A DNA stretch of 64,000 nucleotides from Zychaea mexicana. Lineage: Eukaryota > Mucoromycota > Mucoromycetes > Mucorales > Lichtheimiaceae. Shown piece by piece: positions 37,941 to 52,436 of this stretch. The DNA lies in NCBI RefSeq assembly GCF_025766255.1, contig NW_026516824.1, positions 1 to 64,000 of the forward strand, in the 5' to 3' direction. A model generated the notes under the pieces. The model did not search any database. It was not told the DNA's origin and was given only the letters and a program-made list of their open reading frames with translations. Positions within the stretch are counted from its first letter, which is position 1; each line of letters starts with the position of its first letter. The position numbers and the translations under genes were made by a program.

Positions 37941-40900
37941 ATGAAATTTGCAAAGTACCTTGAGAGCGAGAGCATACCAGAATGGAGAAAAGCCTATATT
38001 AACTATAAGGGTCTTAAAAAGCGACTTAAGGCTGTTGACAAGGTAAAAGAAAAAAGCTAACCCGTAACCATAGCAACTCGGGTCCTTCCACCCCCCCCCC
38101 ACACACACACACACTCTCTCTCTCTCTCTAATTATTACATGCTTCTAAATAATCAAAATCAATTTCTGTTTTGATCCATAGTTCCGGAAAACCAACGAAC
38201 GTAAAGCGGCTATAGAACTCGACCATACGTTTCAGGGCATCGTTGACCCGGACAGTGACCCTGAACCGGGTATCATTGCTCGGCCTGCCATTTTTAAAAC
38301 AGACACTGCTGCAACAGGCGAATGGCGGTGGCCTTGGAACTTTGCGACAAACAATTCGCAATGGTTCTCCGAGAACCCGCCATTGCATCGACACCAGTCA
38401 TTTCCACAATCACTCATTCGAAGAATATCGTCTCGATTCAACAATGACGATACTGAACTGTATCGTGTCCCCTCACAGACAGGTAAAAATGCTAGAATTA
38501 TAAAACTATACAATAAACAGTTGGCGAATAATTCCAAATCGAGCTGCACTGTGAAAAGTAAAAAAGAGGTGTTGCCTAACTTTATCACCACTACTACTAC
38601 TCTTTTAGCATCGATCCGTAGCTCCACAACAATGTCAATATTAGAAGAAGCTCTGCTACATGCAAGTGAATCCGAACGTGTCTTTTTTGCCATTTTGAAT
38701 GGTGAATTGGATAAAGTGTCAAGGTTCTATGATGGTAAGCGCAAAAAAAGCTTTTTTTTTTCTACTCGCAATCCCGAGAACCCGCACAAAAAAAAAAAAG
38801 ACAGATTTTTTTTCATTTAACAAACAAACCAATTTCTTTTATTTCATATGTAGAAAAGGAGAAAGAAGCCAGGACCAAACTAGAAGCACTCAAGATTCAA
38901 ATGCAATTGATTGCCGAGTATGGCCGTCGGCTGCTTGAGATTCCGGTAAAGAGATACACATTCTATTAATACCAGCTAGTAACTATGACTAACTGTCATG
39001 CACCACCAATTCCTATCCTATGGTAGAACCCAGAAGACCAACCGAGTCGACAGCAACAGCAAAACGGATATGGCATTCCATTACCAAACGGCTTCAGAGG
39101 CGAGGATGTGCATCAGAGCTGGTTTGACTGGCTCAATCGCCATCGCAACAAACCCGGCAACGGAATGGTTCCTTTGCAACTGCCACAAGTGTCATCCACT
39201 ATAGACTACTCCGCCGATCATCATGTCAGCTACAGTGTAAATGTCTCAAACCCCTTTGAGCCAAAAACAGACATATATTTGTTGTTTATTTACAATAACT
39301 GACATCAGCGCTTCTATTGTCATTGTTGCCCTGTTGTTACAGGTTGCTCGAAGCAGACTAAAAAAGGCACTGACAGAATATTACCGCAGTCTAGAATTTC
39401 TACGCTCGTACAAAGTAAGTGGCAGTCTATGTCTTTTTAACAAGTGACATTGCATTCTCTGTCTCTCTAACAACAAGGGAATCCTAAATGGGTGACAGGT
39501 TTTGAATGAAACAGGGTTCCACAAGATTCTTAAAAAGTTTGACAAGGTATTTTCCATAACCAGTGTCTTTTATACTGCCACTATGGCCACCCACCCACCC
39601 ACACACACACACACACATATATATATAACACGCGTCTTAGACCGCTGGCTGGAAAGCAAGTCAATTATACCTGCAACGGTTAAAAAAGTATCACTGGGTC
39701 ACATCCAGCGAGCTGGATAGTAACATTAAGGAAACAGAGGTACATTTGTTAGTTATCGCTTCAGAGGCACTTCTAGGAAAAGAAAGAACACTTAATTGTT
39801 CCATCACGATAGACACTTTACGTTGACGAATTTGCGGACGGCCATCGTCGTCGAGGTATGCGTAAACTGCGCGTACCTGAAAAGCAAGAGGTAACACAAT
39901 AAAACTGAACCACCACCGCTCGCCCCCCGCCCCCTTTTATGCAACATATATCATGTTAGTAAATCTCGAACCCCGTCTTTTAAAGCTCCCCCCTGACTTA
40001 CCGAATACATGCAGGATTATAATTCGACGACGCTGCGTATTGGCCTGTACATTGGCATGGCATTGATTCTCTTATTGCGAGCGTGTCAATTAGGTAAGTG
40101 TAGCTGCTGCAAATATATGTTACCATTTGCTCTATAGTATGCACCTCGAAAATCCCACTTATTGTTATCAATACATATACGCCAAGAAGCACACTCTATG
40201 TAGTCATGCTAACAACACACACATGCTTTGCTTGTGCAGGATTCGATCCAAAGACCGCCAAACAACTTCCGAATGTCCAAATGAATCTCCAGATCTATGC
40301 TTGCTTTGCGCTACCCATCTTGTTCTGCCTGGGATTTGCAGCCAATCTGATTATATGGCATCGCAGCCGCATAAGCTATAAATTCATTTTTGAATTAGAC
40401 CCACGGCATAATTTGAATTATCATCAGTTCGGAGAAGTAAGTAGTGGTGCCTTATTTTTTTTTTGGGGGGGGGGAAGCATCTCTCTTTCTAACAATAACA
40501 ATAATGAATGCGCGCGTGATGTTGCATTGCATAAATCTCATCCCTCCCCCCCCCCCAAACAATTTCTATGAATTTCAGCTGCCAGCATTTATGCTATTGA
40601 TAGAAGCGGTCGTCATGTACATTGACTTTTCCCAAATATTTGCGCCATCCATCCAGTCCGAACTATGTCCGCTGATCTTATTCGTCATCCTGGTTGCTAT
40701 CATGCTCTGTCCGTTCGATATTCTGTATTGCTCGGCTCGCAAATGGCTCGGTGTCGCTTTGGTTCGTACTAGATATTCTGTTATTTTTTTGTGTGTGTGT
40801 GTGTCAAAAACCGGTTTTCTAAACAAAGATATTGGCAAATAGGGACGTATTTTCTTGAGCGGCTGTTTCCGAGTCGAGTTCCGTGATTTTTTCATTGCCG

Positions 40901-42283
40901 ACGAGTTAAACAGTCTTGCATATTCATTTTGGACCTTGTCGTACTTTTTTTGTGCTTATTCTTGGCAATGGACAGACTTGGGTAATAAGCAAAACTATTA
41001 TTTTACACGCACACACACACACACACACACATACAATATGGAATAAGAACAACCTTTTAAACTACGGACGTCTTTTCTCTTATCTTCAACTAGGAACACA
41101 GTGTAATATTGCATTAATGTGGTATACTCCATTGATCGCCTCGCTTCCTCCTTGGTGGCGTTTATTGCAATGCTTACGCCGTTACAAAGACTCGAACGAA
41201 AAGGTCCATTTGGCCAATGCTGCAAAGTATGCTAGTAGTATCCTCGCCACGATTATTGGTGCCATTCGAAGAATCCATCGTAAGTCAGAAAGAACTCTTC
41301 CAGTATGGTTTGCCATTAACACCATTATAAATGAATAGCCGGTAGAGGAATGGACATTGTCTTTATCCTGACATGTATTTTCAACTCAAGTTATACATCG
41401 ACTTGGGACCTTAAAATGGACTGGGGCTTGTTCCAGCCAGACAGTCAACACTTGTTTTTACGAGACGAATTGGTCTTCAAACGATGGATCTACTATGTCT
41501 CAGCTATTCTTGATGTCTGTCTACGATTCTCATGGACCTTGAACTTTGTACGGATGCGTCTAAACGGAGCGATTCTTGGATTTATCTTGGCATTGTTGGA
41601 AGGATGTCGTCGTATCCAATGGAATGTTTTCCGGCTCGAGAATGAGGTAAAGCATTTGTGACACGAAAATCACAACAAAGATGGAGAAAGACTAACACAA
41701 AATATAGCACTTGAATAACTGCGGTCAATATCGAGCAATCAAGGAGATTCCACTTCCTTTTGCGCTACGTGAAACTGTCAAACATCCCAACGACGATAAC
41801 GACGAAGGTAACATTCGACTCCCTCCTAATGCTGATGACTACAACAACAACCGTGACACGACCATGAACGGACGTGCCACCCCACCAACACCTATTCCTA
41901 TTGGCGAACCAACAACAACAGCCCCGATAGTCATATCATCACCACCACCATCGCCATCGCCTAATCATATGCTTGACTCGTCTTGGATGTCACCCATCAC
42001 ACGACAGCAATCGACGCGACACTCACAGGCAGCAGCACAAGACTCGGTCTACAGCGGATCCTTCTATGGTCGTCGTGATTTTGAAAGCCGGCATGATCAT
42101 GACGATGCTACTGCTGCTAAAGAAGCGGCTGGAAGCCAACAGCCGGCCTCTGCCATTGGTAACGTGCTTACCCGGATCCGCAGTTTTGGAGCAGCTGGAG
42201 GACATGATTCAGACAACAGTGACACCGATAGAGAAGATAACGACGAAGATGATGATGACGACGACGACGATGACGACGTTTAA
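37941..42283 (+). CDS. SYG1: SPX-EXS phosphate exporter, SYG1/XPR1 family
   Basis: Sixteen exons: 37941-38042, 38182-38482, 38609-38734, 38854-38945, 39027-39236, 39343-39414, 39499-39546, 39641-39739, 39813-39890, 40015-40093, 40240-40436, 40579-40761, 40843-40981, 41094-41279, 41339-41646, 41708-42283; 931 aa. The N-terminal SPX domain (MKFAKYLESESIPEWRKAYI, KKRLKAVDK, later KALTEYYRSLEFLRSYK and FHKILKKFDK) senses inositol pyrophosphates. Its middle is expanded by a Pro/Ser/Gln-rich insert. Membrane helices start at about LRIGLYIGMALILLL. The EXS domain is complete (FRVEFRDFFIADELNSL, NIALMWYTPLI, KYASSI, WDLKMDWGLF, RMRLNGAILGFILALLEGCR, RIQWNVFRLENEHLNN). The cytosolic tail is long and ends in a run of Asp. 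The expected role is phosphate efflux or homeostasis at the plasma or Golgi membrane. All exon phases agree. Confidence 0.96.
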
Positions 42284-42612
42284 AAAAAACCGGCATAGCA
42301 CGCTGCCATTCTTGTTGTTACTATTACTATTACTATATTCTTATTGTCAGTATTTTTGTTATTTTTTTATTGTGTTTGTCGTAGCAAGCAAATGTAACTT
42401 TTATCCATACAACTCCTTCTTCTTATCTCCCCTTCACCCTTCTTCTTGTTCTGATCCTGTAGAAAAATCTAAAGTGGAATATACCCTCTTCTTCTACCAC
42501 ACACGTACACATCATCATCTGCATTTTATTATAACACGCACTATACATATTTCTTTATGTCTTTTTTTTTTTTTTTGTAAAGCAAATAAACAGATACACA
42601 TATTACTCCAAT

Positions 42613-43446
42613 TCAGTAGAATTCTCCTCTTTCAGGTGAATAGTGGATAAGTTCCGGATCAATGTGCAGTTTGGCGAGTAGTCTTGTCACATCATCCTCC
42701 TCTTCCTCGTCACTGTCATCTCGACCACCGTGACGGCGACGGCGGCAATTCATGTCATCGAACGAATCGTCAGTACTGGTACTAGTAGTGGTAGGCTGCT
42801 CAAGCGATGACAGCTCACGCTCGTATCCTCCGTCCTCTTCAGTGGCTGCTGCTGCTGGTGCTGCGTCATCATAGCCCCATGACGAATAAACGGCTGATTG
42901 GATCGTTGGTTGAAAGAGAGCGTCATCGGGACCAAGGACACATATGATTTCCATTGTGATATTCTTTTTTTTTTTTTGGCAAAAATAAAAAGCGAGTGAG
43001 TGCTTATGGTTGGTAGTATTTTTCTTGCTAGATGATGACGAACAAAAAAGAGTTTTACCTGGCATACTGATCGCCAATGTGCAACAAGCTCTTCAAGCTC
43101 TGCTTCCTCTCCCTTGCCACAATTGGTTTTTTAAAAAGGGAGAATTGATGAGTTGTAACGGTAGTATGGAGGAAAGCAAAAAACAATGGCTTATTACCTT
43201 TTGCATGTATCGCTTGACCTGGGTGAGCCGACCGACCTTATCTTCCAAAACGGCCGTTTCTTCAAGTGCGACACGCTCCTCTGGCGAAAACTTTGGCTTG
43301 CGGCTCTTCTTTTTCTTGCCAATCGTTCCTGAACCAGGTAAAGTTTGGTGTAACGTTGTCGTAGTGCTCTAGAATTTTCAATGCTGAGCAAAAGTGATGT
43401 ACACGTACACAGTATCTATAAGCAATTTGACCCCCACCTGATCCAT
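42613..43446 (-). CDS. SFR1: SFR1/Mei5-type recombination mediator subunit (Swi5 partner)
   Basis: Four exons: 43446-43438 (nine bases, Met-Asp-Gln), 43368-43198, 43112-43059, 42963-42613; 194 aa. Exon 2 encodes a basic patch (GKKKKSRKPKF) and the start of a coiled coil (EERVALEETAVLEDKVGRL). Exon 3 carries the family core (EELVAHWRSVCQ). The C-terminus (VTRLLAKLHIDPELIHYSPE, then RGEFY) matches the closing helix seen in animal SFR1, which ends with a similar HY-rich motif. Between them lies a low-complexity acidic, Ser/Thr-rich insert. Swi5-Sfr1 stimulates Rad51 and Dmc1 strand exchange in the nucleus. The family call rests on the WRS-C-Q core and the C-terminal motif. The tiny first exon is the least certain part. 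Confidence 0.75.
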
Positions 43447-43591
43447 AATGCTGAGCAAAAGATTTGGAAACGAAAGAAAAAGAGAGGGAAATAGCCAAAA
43501 ACTCTTTCTGGCACCTTGCACCTCACACACACACACTTTTTCTTTCTTTCTCTTTGTTTAATTTTTTTAAGCGACCGCAACGCACAAAATC

Positions 43592-44968
43592 ATGCATAGT
43601 AACAACTGGGCGCATGTACAAAAGTTCGACCCGCTCATATTCACTGACGGTGTCGCTCTTGACCACACTCTTCAACAAGAACGAACCACTGAAAAACTCA
43701 ACAAAGCATTCGAACCTTGCATTGTGCAGCATCTTGATTCCAAAACACTCGCCCAATGCGCACTCGTCAGTCGCCATTTCAACACTGTATGCAACAAACG
43801 ACTGTGGCGAGTCCCTACGTTCCACGACGGGTACCTGTACAGCTCACTGCACCTATTCAACCGATTCATCGATCTCTTACCACACGTTCGACCCATCGAG
43901 GTTGGCCAGCTCGTCACCCACCTCAACCTGTCCGAACTGGAAGAATCGCTCTATGAAAATGTTCGACCTTACTTTTTCGATTATTTGATACGCTATACAC
44001 CCAATCTGCAGATCCTCAACATGTCCAAAACCAACTTTTTCTCCGTAAGTTCGTTATCCTACTCAAAAAACAACAGCAAAGAGACAGCGTGGTGGTGTTT
44101 GCCGCATCTTCGCGCACTCGACTTGTCGTTTTGTGACTATATATCGGACGATTTATTGGTGGCGCTCGCGCCTGCATTACCCAAACTACAACATCTTCGA
44201 TTGGATTCGCTTGGTACAGGTGCAGGTGTTGGTGGAGAACGCGGATTGGCCGCATTTGCAGACCATTGTGACGAACTGGCATCTGTCTCGGTACGATACA
44301 ATGAAACCATCAATGATGGTTCACTGATGGCTTTGGCCAAGTTTGGCAAGATTCGCGTGAAAGAAGTTGATCTGACCGGATGTGCGTATGTGACCGATAC
44401 CGGCTTGGCGAGTATGGCACGTTTTAACATCAACATGCAATACCTCAGTCTAGCGAAAACAGCATGCAGCGCATTGACAGCAGAAACATTCTTGGTCGGT
44501 CGCAGCGCACGCTATCTCCGTCACTTGGACCTCGGTTATCTTTGCAAAGATGATGTAGATTCAGCACGCCATGTTGCAAAGAGTTTATGGTCGAATACAA
44601 CACTGAAACGATTCGCTATCTCCATGCCCGTCGCACAAGCCATGCTGGACGTCAGTAATGGACAGGCTGTTCCATGCCCCATCGAGTTTTTCGTTGTCCA
44701 TGACGTACCGACAGAAACGCCTATCCAGTTTTTGAGGGATTTGGTCGCTATATTACCGAGTCTAAAGCATATCACGTTTACCCAAGACTATGACGAGATG
44801 GATACGTACATGTCCTTTTACAGCGAAAGCAGTACGCGACACACGGCACCTCACACCGTCATTTCTAAAGAAGCTGTTAAGGAATTCAACTTGGCTCAGT
44901 ATCGCGTGATTGCCTCCATTACCAACGATCGTGAAACGATTGAAGGCTTGACATTACATTATTGGTAG
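43592..44968 (+). CDS. F-box protein with leucine-rich repeats
   Basis: Intronless, 458 aa. An F-box-like segment lies near residues 38-75 (IVQHLDSKTLAQCALVSRHF, then NKRLWRVP). It is followed by irregular leucine-rich repeats through the middle (LPHLRALDLSFCDYISDDLL, LPKLQHLRLDSL, VKEVDLTGCAYVTDTGLASM, YLRHLDLGYLCKDDV). By family knowledge it should be the substrate-recognition subunit of an SCF ubiquitin ligase, binding Skp1 through the F-box and targets through the repeats. No membrane segment is visible. The start Met has a purine-containing context and no earlier in-frame ATG close by. It sits head-to-head with the SFR1 gene, with about 145 bp between start codons. The substrate is unknown. 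Confidence 0.9.
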   Translation: MHSNNWAHVQKFDPLIFTDGVALDHTLQQERTTEKLNKAFEPCIVQHLDSKTLAQCALVSRHFNTVCNKRLWRVPTFHDGYLYSSLHLFNRFIDLLPHVRPIEVGQLVTHLNLSELEESLYENVRPYFFDYLIRYTPNLQILNMSKTNFFSVSSLSYSKNNSKETAWWCLPHLRALDLSFCDYISDDLLVALAPALPKLQHLRLDSLGTGAGVGGERGLAAFADHCDELASVSVRYNETINDGSLMALAKFGKIRVKEVDLTGCAYVTDTGLASMARFNINMQYLSLAKTACSALTAETFLVGRSARYLRHLDLGYLCKDDVDSARHVAKSLWSNTTLKRFAISMPVAQAMLDVSNGQAVPCPIEFFVVHDVPTETPIQFLRDLVAILPSLKHITFTQDYDEMDTYMSFYSESSTRHTAPHTVISKEAVKEFNLAQYRVIASITNDRETIEGLTLHYW

Positions 44969-45133
44969 TAGTTATTAAACATTTTCATTATACTTTTTTT
45001 TTGTGTATGAAAAAAATTATACTGCAAAACTGCCAAAAAAAACTTTTTTTTTCTTTTATTATTATCAATATTGTTTTCAGATAACATATATATACAAACT
45101 AACACAAAGAGAAAAGAGTGAAAAAGAAAGATC

Positions 45134-45610
45134 ATGGCGACAACATCACCTCATTATTTACAATCACACTACATTAATCCAGCGAGTCTAATGGAGCTCA
45201 AAGTGCTCAGCCAAGTCGTGACGCAAATGCAACAACAAGGCAATGTCAAGGGCAGTATTCCGTACCTCGCCAAAATCTGTCAAATTGTCGACAATCAACA
45301 GACACAAGACAAGAAAAAAACAGCACTCGACCCCGTACGAGCCCAAGCTCACGCACAACTTGCGGACGCGTATTTCAAAACCCAACAATGGGTCCAATGT
45401 GAAGCATCATTGACTTTGGCTGTCAAGATATGGGAAAAAGATCGCGACAGCAATGCGACCTCGCTTGCTCATGCCTATGATCAGTTAATACCTTGTTATG
45501 AGACTTTGGGCAAGCAAAAAATGGCTGAATACATGGAGCAACGAAAAGCCAAGTTGATGGTTGCATCATCATCATCATCACCACCACCGGAACCTTCTAC
45601 ATCCTCATGA
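45134..45610 (+). CDS. Small TPR-like protein
   Basis: Intronless, 158 aa. Residues about 20-135 form paired amphipathic helices of TPR type (ELKVLSQVVTQMQQQGNVKG, then RAQAHAQLADAYFKTQQWVQ and AHAYDQLIPCYETLGKQKMA). The last 20 residues are a disordered Ser/Pro tail. There is no catalytic motif, signal peptide or membrane helix. TPR proteins act as adaptors; the partner cannot be read from sequence. It follows the F-box gene on the same strand, with 165 bp between, and may be a tail of that expression domain. A co-chaperone or complex-assembly role is only a guess. Confidence 0.8.
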   Translation: MATTSPHYLQSHYINPASLMELKVLSQVVTQMQQQGNVKGSIPYLAKICQIVDNQQTQDKKKTALDPVRAQAHAQLADAYFKTQQWVQCEASLTLAVKIWEKDRDSNATSLAHAYDQLIPCYETLGKQKMAEYMEQRKAKLMVASSSSSPPPEPSTSS

Positions 45611-46116
45611 AAGGAGAAAAAAAATTTCTTTTGTGTAACCCTCCGTCAAAATACCATAGCAACAAAATCCCCCTGACGACGACCATGTCATTTTCCCTCG
45701 TCTTAGCAACCCTCAATTATCCCCATAGCAACCATGTAGTACAAGTTGTTATGGTACCTGAATCTCTGAACTTCAAATAAAAAGCACACTTGTTAATTCG
45801 CATATGTTTGGCATAGTGAAACAAGTAATTGATGGGACGTTTTTTTTTTTTTGACAGGGCTCTCTTGCATTCCACGCGTTTCCAGCAAGTGACTGACAGA
45901 GAAAAAATTTTTTCTCGTTCCGGCGCTTGAGAAAAAAAAACTATAAATAAGCAGTTCACGCCCATCTTCTTTCAAAATATTCTTTCTTTTGTGCTTGATT
46001 TTATTTTTTCGTTTTTTTCATAATGACAAAATAAACTTGCAACTGGTATGTTATTCTTTCATATATCTATATGGCTTTGTGGAAAGAGGGAAAATTTTCT
46101 TTATTTTTTTTGTTGT

Positions 46117-46205
46117 TTGTTATGATGAATCGCTCTCTTCGGGGGGTGCTCTTCGTTTTATATCTTATCGACCATGGTGAAAAATCTCTGTGTTTGCTGA
46201 CACAG
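46117..46205 (+). ncRNA. Candidate box C/D snoRNA in intron 1 of the host gene
   Basis: Box C ATGATGA (46122-46128) and box D CTGA (46197-46200) are 68 nt apart, with a short terminal stem (TGT on the left, ACA on the right). A C'-like TGGTGAAA is in the middle. The guide region before box D reads AAAATCTCTGTGTTTG. I could not match it to a known rRNA target by eye, so the modification site is unassigned. Confidence 0.55.
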
Positions 46206-46461
46206 ATGCATACTTGCCAGTATACTTTTAACTGAACAACAACAAAAAAAATTTTTTGGTGGGGGCATGGTGTGTGACTTTTTGTGAATGAAAAAAACTT
46301 TTTTTTTCTCGGAATTTGTTACTCATTTTATTTTACAGTTTTTTTTTTCACTTTTAGTTTTTCCTTTTGTCTTGTTTGAAGAAGGTCCTTTGCTTGTCAT
46401 AAAGAGGTGTGTATTATCTACAATTTTTTTGTCTTGCTTTGGCGCGTACAGTTGGGTGCAG

Positions 46462-46560
46462 GTTCAGATGATGATGAAATCCCGTGTTCGCAGTTTTCTC
46501 TGTAAGAGGTTCATTGGAACTTCGCTGTCGGATCAACACTTCCTTGGATGTCTGATGAAC
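46462..46560 (+). ncRNA. U14: U14 small nucleolar RNA (box C/D)
   Basis: Box C ATGATGA (46468-46474) and box D CTGA (46552-46555) are enclosed by a perfect 5-bp stem, GTTCA with TGAAC. Both diagnostic U14 elements are present. Domain A is GTTCGCAGTTTTC (46486-46498), which pairs with the AAACTGCGAA stretch near the 5' end of 18S rRNA. The box D guide is ACTTCCTTGGATGT, complementary to the ACATCCAAGGAAG segment of 18S. U14 is needed for early pre-18S processing and also guides one 2'-O-methylation in 18S. It lies inside an intron, as in animals and unlike the polycistronic arrangement in budding yeast. Confidence 0.93.
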
Positions 46561-47402
46561 TCGCTCAAGAGCCCAACTGTATATCTGAATGTATATTTCT
46601 TTGGCTTTAGAAAACTGACTTTGGTTTCTAATTTGCTTATTCAGATCTCTCTCTCTCTCTCTCTCTTTGTGGCAAGTTCCTTTATTTCAACAAGAAAGCT
46701 CTGAAAAAGGTATGTAGTATTTCTCCCCACTGGAACCCAGGGAGCGAGGGATGACTGTACAGGATGAAAGAAAACATCAATTTAGGAAGAGCCGACTTAG
46801 AGTCACTTGGACAGGAGTAGAAAAAAACTCTCCATCTGGGTGGCTTGTGCTGAGAGATGTTTGAAACTGAAAAAAAAGTTGTGTAGAAAAAAAAAGAGGG
46901 TGGGTAGTAGTGCAATTTTCAAGTCGCAAGAGCATCAATTTCCTGACCCTTCTTTTTTTTCAGGTATGTTCATGTTCATGAGGGAATTGGCGCCAAGTCG
47001 ACCTTCCATTCTTTATTGTTATCACTAGTTTCTTTCAATAAAGGTTTGTGCTTTTTTTATGCCTTGTAAAACCCCGTTGTCTACAGTTGTTTGGTTGGTG
47101 GTTTGGTTCTTTTGGTGAGGTGTTGGAAGATACGCATTGAGGAAGGAGGAAAGTAACGTTGATTATGATGATTTTTTATTCATTTGCATTTCTGGCAACC
47201 TCTGGTTTTAATGTTCGTCCGTCTTACGACCGACCTGCATAATGAACTCAAACTATAATCTGATTCAGCGTTACTCTCTTTTATTCTTTTGTGCATCTTC
47301 TCTAAAACGGATGTATTATATTATTTTATTTTGCAACGATGATAGTAATAATAATAATAATAAAGAAAAAGTATAAATCATAAAAGTTGTTTACTATTGG
47401 GA

Positions 47403-49244
<1,842 letters not shown>

Positions 49245-50628
49245 TTTCTTTTTTTCTATTTACTGAGTTGTAGTTATTACAAGTAGTTTCCCGTAAAAAA
49301 GCAGAAAAGAAAATAAAAGAAGAGGTGAAAGAGGGAAAAGTCAGAGGTGAGAAAAATGATGGGTTGACGAACCCTCATCCCTCCTGCTTCCACGCACCCA
49401 AGTTACGCAGCTAAAATAATTATTAATAAACAGGCAAGCGTTGTGTGTGTGCGCGCTTTCTGCCATTTGCTGGGAAGGATTCCTAAAGGGCGTCATCAGG
49501 CATAATACACTACTTAGGTCTTACTTTTGCATCTTATGCATGATGAATTCTCCTTCAATCCGCCACAGCAGCAGACTCTCCTCAAATAGGTGCTCTCTCT
49601 CTCTCTCTCTCTCTCTTTTTGGGGACTTTTTTGTCACGTTAAAAAGCACAAGAGTGAGTGAGTAGCCCCAAATTGACAGTTTTTGCTCACTGACTTTGTG
49701 CATACATCATGTATGGTCTTCTTTTTTCGGGTTCTTGCTCTGAGCAAAATTCTCTATAGAAACGTATACATGTATAGAAATGCAACCCGAAAGCGTATCG
49801 TGCCAGAAACGCAAAGGGAGTGGATGTTGTCGTAGTACAGCTTGGATCTTGTGATGGATCTAAAAAAATGTATTATCGTCATTCATTCGCTGAACGAAAA
49901 AAAGAAAAATAGTGTCTCACCTTACCTTTCTAAAGCGCAACTCCTTCTTCTTTATATCCTGTTGACTTTCTCGCGTCTCGCTATATAGTCCAAGCATGTC
50001 TTACGGGTCGATGAAGTGTAGCGGCTGCCGTGGATCCTGCAATAGAAGCTCCTGCCTCTGCACTTTTAAAAGATAAAGTGGCGCGCGTATAAGCAACGTC
50101 TGCATACAATGAGTGCCACCACTCATGCTGTGCTCACGCTTTTCTTTTACACTACTTTTTCATTCAGTGTGCATAGCAACACCGCCATCAGTCTAAGAAA
50201 ACTCTTTATGGTGTGATAGCGTGCTCTCGGTAGTGTGCTTCTACTTAATCATACCATGATTTTCGTGGAGGCTGAGGCTATATCACATAAAACGTCATTT
50301 AACAAAGTATTGACTCAGTAACAATTGCCGAGAGTCCAGCAGTAATTATCCATCTTGAAGTTTACATGCCATTGAATACTGTGTGATTACATCATGGCAT
50401 ATACTACGTTGAATAAACGCTGGAAAATCACACCTTTGCATAAAAACGACGTAAACAGGACTAAATCGATGCGGAAAAGTCTAAAGGTCCAAGAATCTCA
50501 ACGATAAGTGCACTATGCAGCATAAAGATGAAGGTTACGATACTGCACACACATAAAGGTAATAATAGCAATGACGTTTCTATTTTTTTTATAATATTTT
50601 ATTTTGTTTTGTTTTGTAAAAGTAGCTT
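49245..50628. other. Intergenic: tubulin promoter and 3' flank of the aminotransferase gene
   Basis: No gene was recognised. A CT tract lies at 49591-49616, and the DNA is AT-rich toward the aminotransferase stop codon. Short open frames show no family resemblance. Confidence 0.5.

Positions 50629-52436
<1,808 letters not shown>

Larger units (their letters stand above)
45942..47042 (+). ncRNA. Intron-containing non-coding host gene for U14 and other snoRNA(s)
   Basis: A TATAAATA box (45942-45949) precedes a unit with canonical splice sites and no long coding frame: exon 1 ends at 46045 before GTATGT. Intron 1 holds a box C/D RNA candidate. A short exon ending near 46406 precedes GTGTGT, and intron 2 holds U14. 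An exon of about 46645-46709 is followed by GTATGT, then a 254-nt intron 3 ends TTTTTTTTCAG at 46963. The last exon carries AATAAA at 47037. The exons are T- or CT-rich and have stops in all frames. This is the usual architecture of a fungal snoRNA host gene whose spliced exons are by-products. Exon 2 borders are approximate. Confidence 0.7.

Noticed and set aside
46288..46704. 138-aa open frame in the snoRNA host region
   Set aside because: It is read from T-rich intron and snoRNA sequence, crosses U14 and clear splice sites, and has Phe/Leu/Ser-biased composition.
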